Shown: in pieces, positions 31,947 to 33,203 of the stretch
How positions within the stretch are numbered: the first letter of the stretch is position 1
How the letters are laid out: each line of letters starts with the position of its first letter
Assembly: GCA_013054445.1 (NCBI GenBank)
Contig: JAAMPI010000528.1
Span: forward strand, 1-33,203
Reading direction: 5' to 3'
Length of the DNA stretch: 33,203 nt
Origin: Cudoniella acicularis
Lineage: Eukaryota; Ascomycota; Leotiomycetes; Helotiales; Helotiaceae
Position numbers and translations under genes: made by a program
Notes under the pieces: generated by a model
Database searches by the model: none
Seen by the model: the letters and a program-made list of their open reading frames with translations, nothing else
What the model was told of the DNA's origin: nothing

Positions 31947-32453
31947 TGGGCAGCAATCTATAATTTTGCGTCTATACGGTTTGGGTTCGTTGAAATACAT
32001 TCCTGCTTCAGCCTCTCGTTTAGGCCACCCCCTTCTATTTATATGGAATTATAGAAATTCTCTATTGTTTTATTAACTATTTTAAAATTATATTACTAAC
32101 TATATAGTACAATATCTAGCAACCCCCCTCCCCCTCTAAGCAAGTAATAAGGCTTACAAAAAGGGGGTAGATCACGTGAGATCCCCTCCAATACCCTACC
32201 GTCTTGCCCTTTCCAGTGGGGGGAGGTGTCTTTTCCCTTGAGCTTTTCTCAACTCGCAATCGCAATCATATCTCCCTATAACACTTCCCTTTCCAATCCT
32301 CCACACTCAGTTCCTCTCCTCTTTACATTCAATACGCAACTACGAATTACTGGGCTGCCTCCTATGTATATCTCGATTCTTGATCTCCAAGCTCCAAGCT
32401 GCGTGTGCTGATGCGCGCATCTTCATGATGTCTGCTTGTAGTATGTTGGAGAG
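31947..32453. other. HET 3' flank and second leader-like repeat, no gene seen
   Basis: After the HET stop there is an AT-rich stretch (about 32040-32120), then repeat copy 2. A small open frame at 32226-32411 lies inside the pyrimidine-rich repeat and is not considered a gene. Confidence 0.5.
32135..32345 (+). repeat. Direct repeat flanking the HET gene, copy 2 (downstream)
   Basis: Diverged copy of the block upstream of the HET gene, in the same orientation and about 3.0 kb away. It keeps the AAGCAAGTAA word, a G-run, ATCACGTG, the CAACTCGCAATCGCAA word and the pyrimidine-rich ACACTT..CCACTCAGTTCCTCTCC leader. No HET frame follows it in the remaining 860 bp. Confidence 0.55.
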
Positions 32454-32712
32454 TCAGAGTCTAAGCACGATGGTTTCGGGTTCACCTACGGAGTATAAGA
32501 AGTGGAGGGTGTGCTGAATGGATGGGATGGTGCAACAGGTCCATGATGCGAATTGAGGCGCATTTGATGCGACTCGTATTTTAATCGTATCGAAACCCGT
32601 AATGTCCAAGACATTTGGGAGCTTTGGCGGCACAACGAACTTGCAGGCGCTGAAGGTGTGGAATTGCGCTCTCGGGGCATCGATGGGAAGGGAGATGGAA
32701 TTTGGGACACGC
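32454..32712 (-). CDS. Possible terminal exon of an unidentified minus-strand gene
   Basis: A minus-strand frame open from about 32712 to TGA at 32454-32456 reads like protein (PIDAPRAQFHTFSACKFVV, LDITGFDTIKIRVASNAPQF, then IQHTLHFLYSVGEPETIV). It has no start codon. It begins just after an ACTAAC word and a TTAACTAG splice-acceptor-like end at about 32717-32713. It is therefore best read as a last exon whose upstream part is unclear or lost. I recognise no family. Confidence 0.3.
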
Positions 32713-32953
32713 CGCTAGTTAATTGATGGTACTGGGTTAGTTGTGGACTATGGCAGTGAAGGAGGGTGATTGGTGCCTGGATATCCTATCTGGATCATAT
32801 AGGACCTTTTGAACACAACGCTGACGGTGTTGAAAAAAGAACACATTCGCCTTTTCAAAACCTTTCCAGGAGCCTCGTGAGATCGGAACTGGGTTAGAAC
32901 AAACCCCAGTGAACGCTTTTTGTTTTCATTATGTGGTTTGGGGACTCGAAGAC

Positions 32954-33193
32954 CTAGCTATTGTTTCCTGTCGCAACACCCCAGAAATAGGCAACCCAAC
33001 TGCCCAGCACCAACGCTCCAAGCGATGCGAAGCATATTTTGCTCACTAGCTTGTTTCTCGCTCCATTCTCACCATGGAACCTTTCATTACGCTCATTGAT
33101 CATGTTCCCATTCTTTACTCTCTGCTTCCTCGTCCATTGCAACCTTCGGAGGTCAACAGAGGTGACGGAAAGAATGATCAACGAAATAGACAC
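32954..33193 (-). CDS. Small protein or C-terminal segment with one membrane helix
   Basis: A minus-strand frame of 79 codons ends at TAG (32954-32956). It has a charged middle (RKQRVKNGNMINERNERF) and a C-terminal hydrophobic helix (ICFASLGALVLGSWVAYFWG), the shape of a small tail-anchored or membrane protein. The frame starts with ATG at 33193, only 10 bases from the window edge, so it may be the end of a larger gene outside. There is no family recognition. Confidence 0.3.
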   Translation of the reverse strand: MSISLIILSVTSVDLRRLQWTRKQRVKNGNMINERNERFHGENGARNKLVSKICFASLGALVLGSWVAYFWGVATGNNS

Positions 33194-33203
33194 AGCTACA
33201 GAA

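Overview
The window is nuclear DNA of a filamentous ascomycete (Pezizomycotina; gene style would fit a Leotiomycetes-like fungus, an inference only). The evidence is short GT-AG introns with CTAAC-like branch sites, a HET-domain gene, a UstYa (DUF3328) gene, a fungal rhodopsin-domain membrane protein, a GRAM/VASt sterol-transfer protein and an AT-rich, RIP-like decayed Tc1/mariner transposon.

Layout. 1-8.2 kb is a decayed accessory region: a frameshifted gene (599-1518), a dimeric alpha/beta-barrel gene with one in-frame stop (minus, 2554-3168), a tRNA-like relic (4776-4932), a multiply frameshifted gene remnant (minus, about 5310-7397) and several inverted-repeat pairs. 8.2-10.3 kb holds the most interesting unit: a divergent pair made of a secreted precursor built of Kex2-cleavable repeats (minus, 8254-8684) and a UstYa-type oxidase with both HXXHC motifs (plus, 9518-10324). 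This is the minimal architecture of a dikaritin-type fungal RiPP locus. An aldehyde dehydrogenase (11609-13206) and a 7-TM rhodopsin-domain protein (14541-16122) follow; nothing in the sequence proves that they belong to the RiPP unit.

16.5-17.7 kb is a Tc1/mariner element with 33-bp terminal inverted repeats and a ruined transposase. 18.3-19.7 kb carries a secreted feruloyl-esterase/PHB-depolymerase-like enzyme (minus). 19.7-21.4 kb is AT-rich intergenic DNA with a degenerate tandem repeat. 21.4-25.6 kb is a three-exon LAM-type contact-site sterol transporter (minus). 27.2-29.0 kb is a secreted lysophospholipase (phospholipase B family). 29.5-31.9 kb is a HET-domain protein whose last ~120 codons lie in another frame after a T-run, and the gene is bracketed by diverged direct copies of its own promoter/leader. 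The right edge (32.4-33.2 kb) has two weak minus-strand coding segments.

Functionally, the window mixes secretion and interaction genes (RiPP pair, esterase, phospholipase, HET) with one conserved housekeeping-type gene (LAM) and much eroded DNA. Exon structures were derived by eye from splice signals, reading frame and family motifs; no alignment or search was run.
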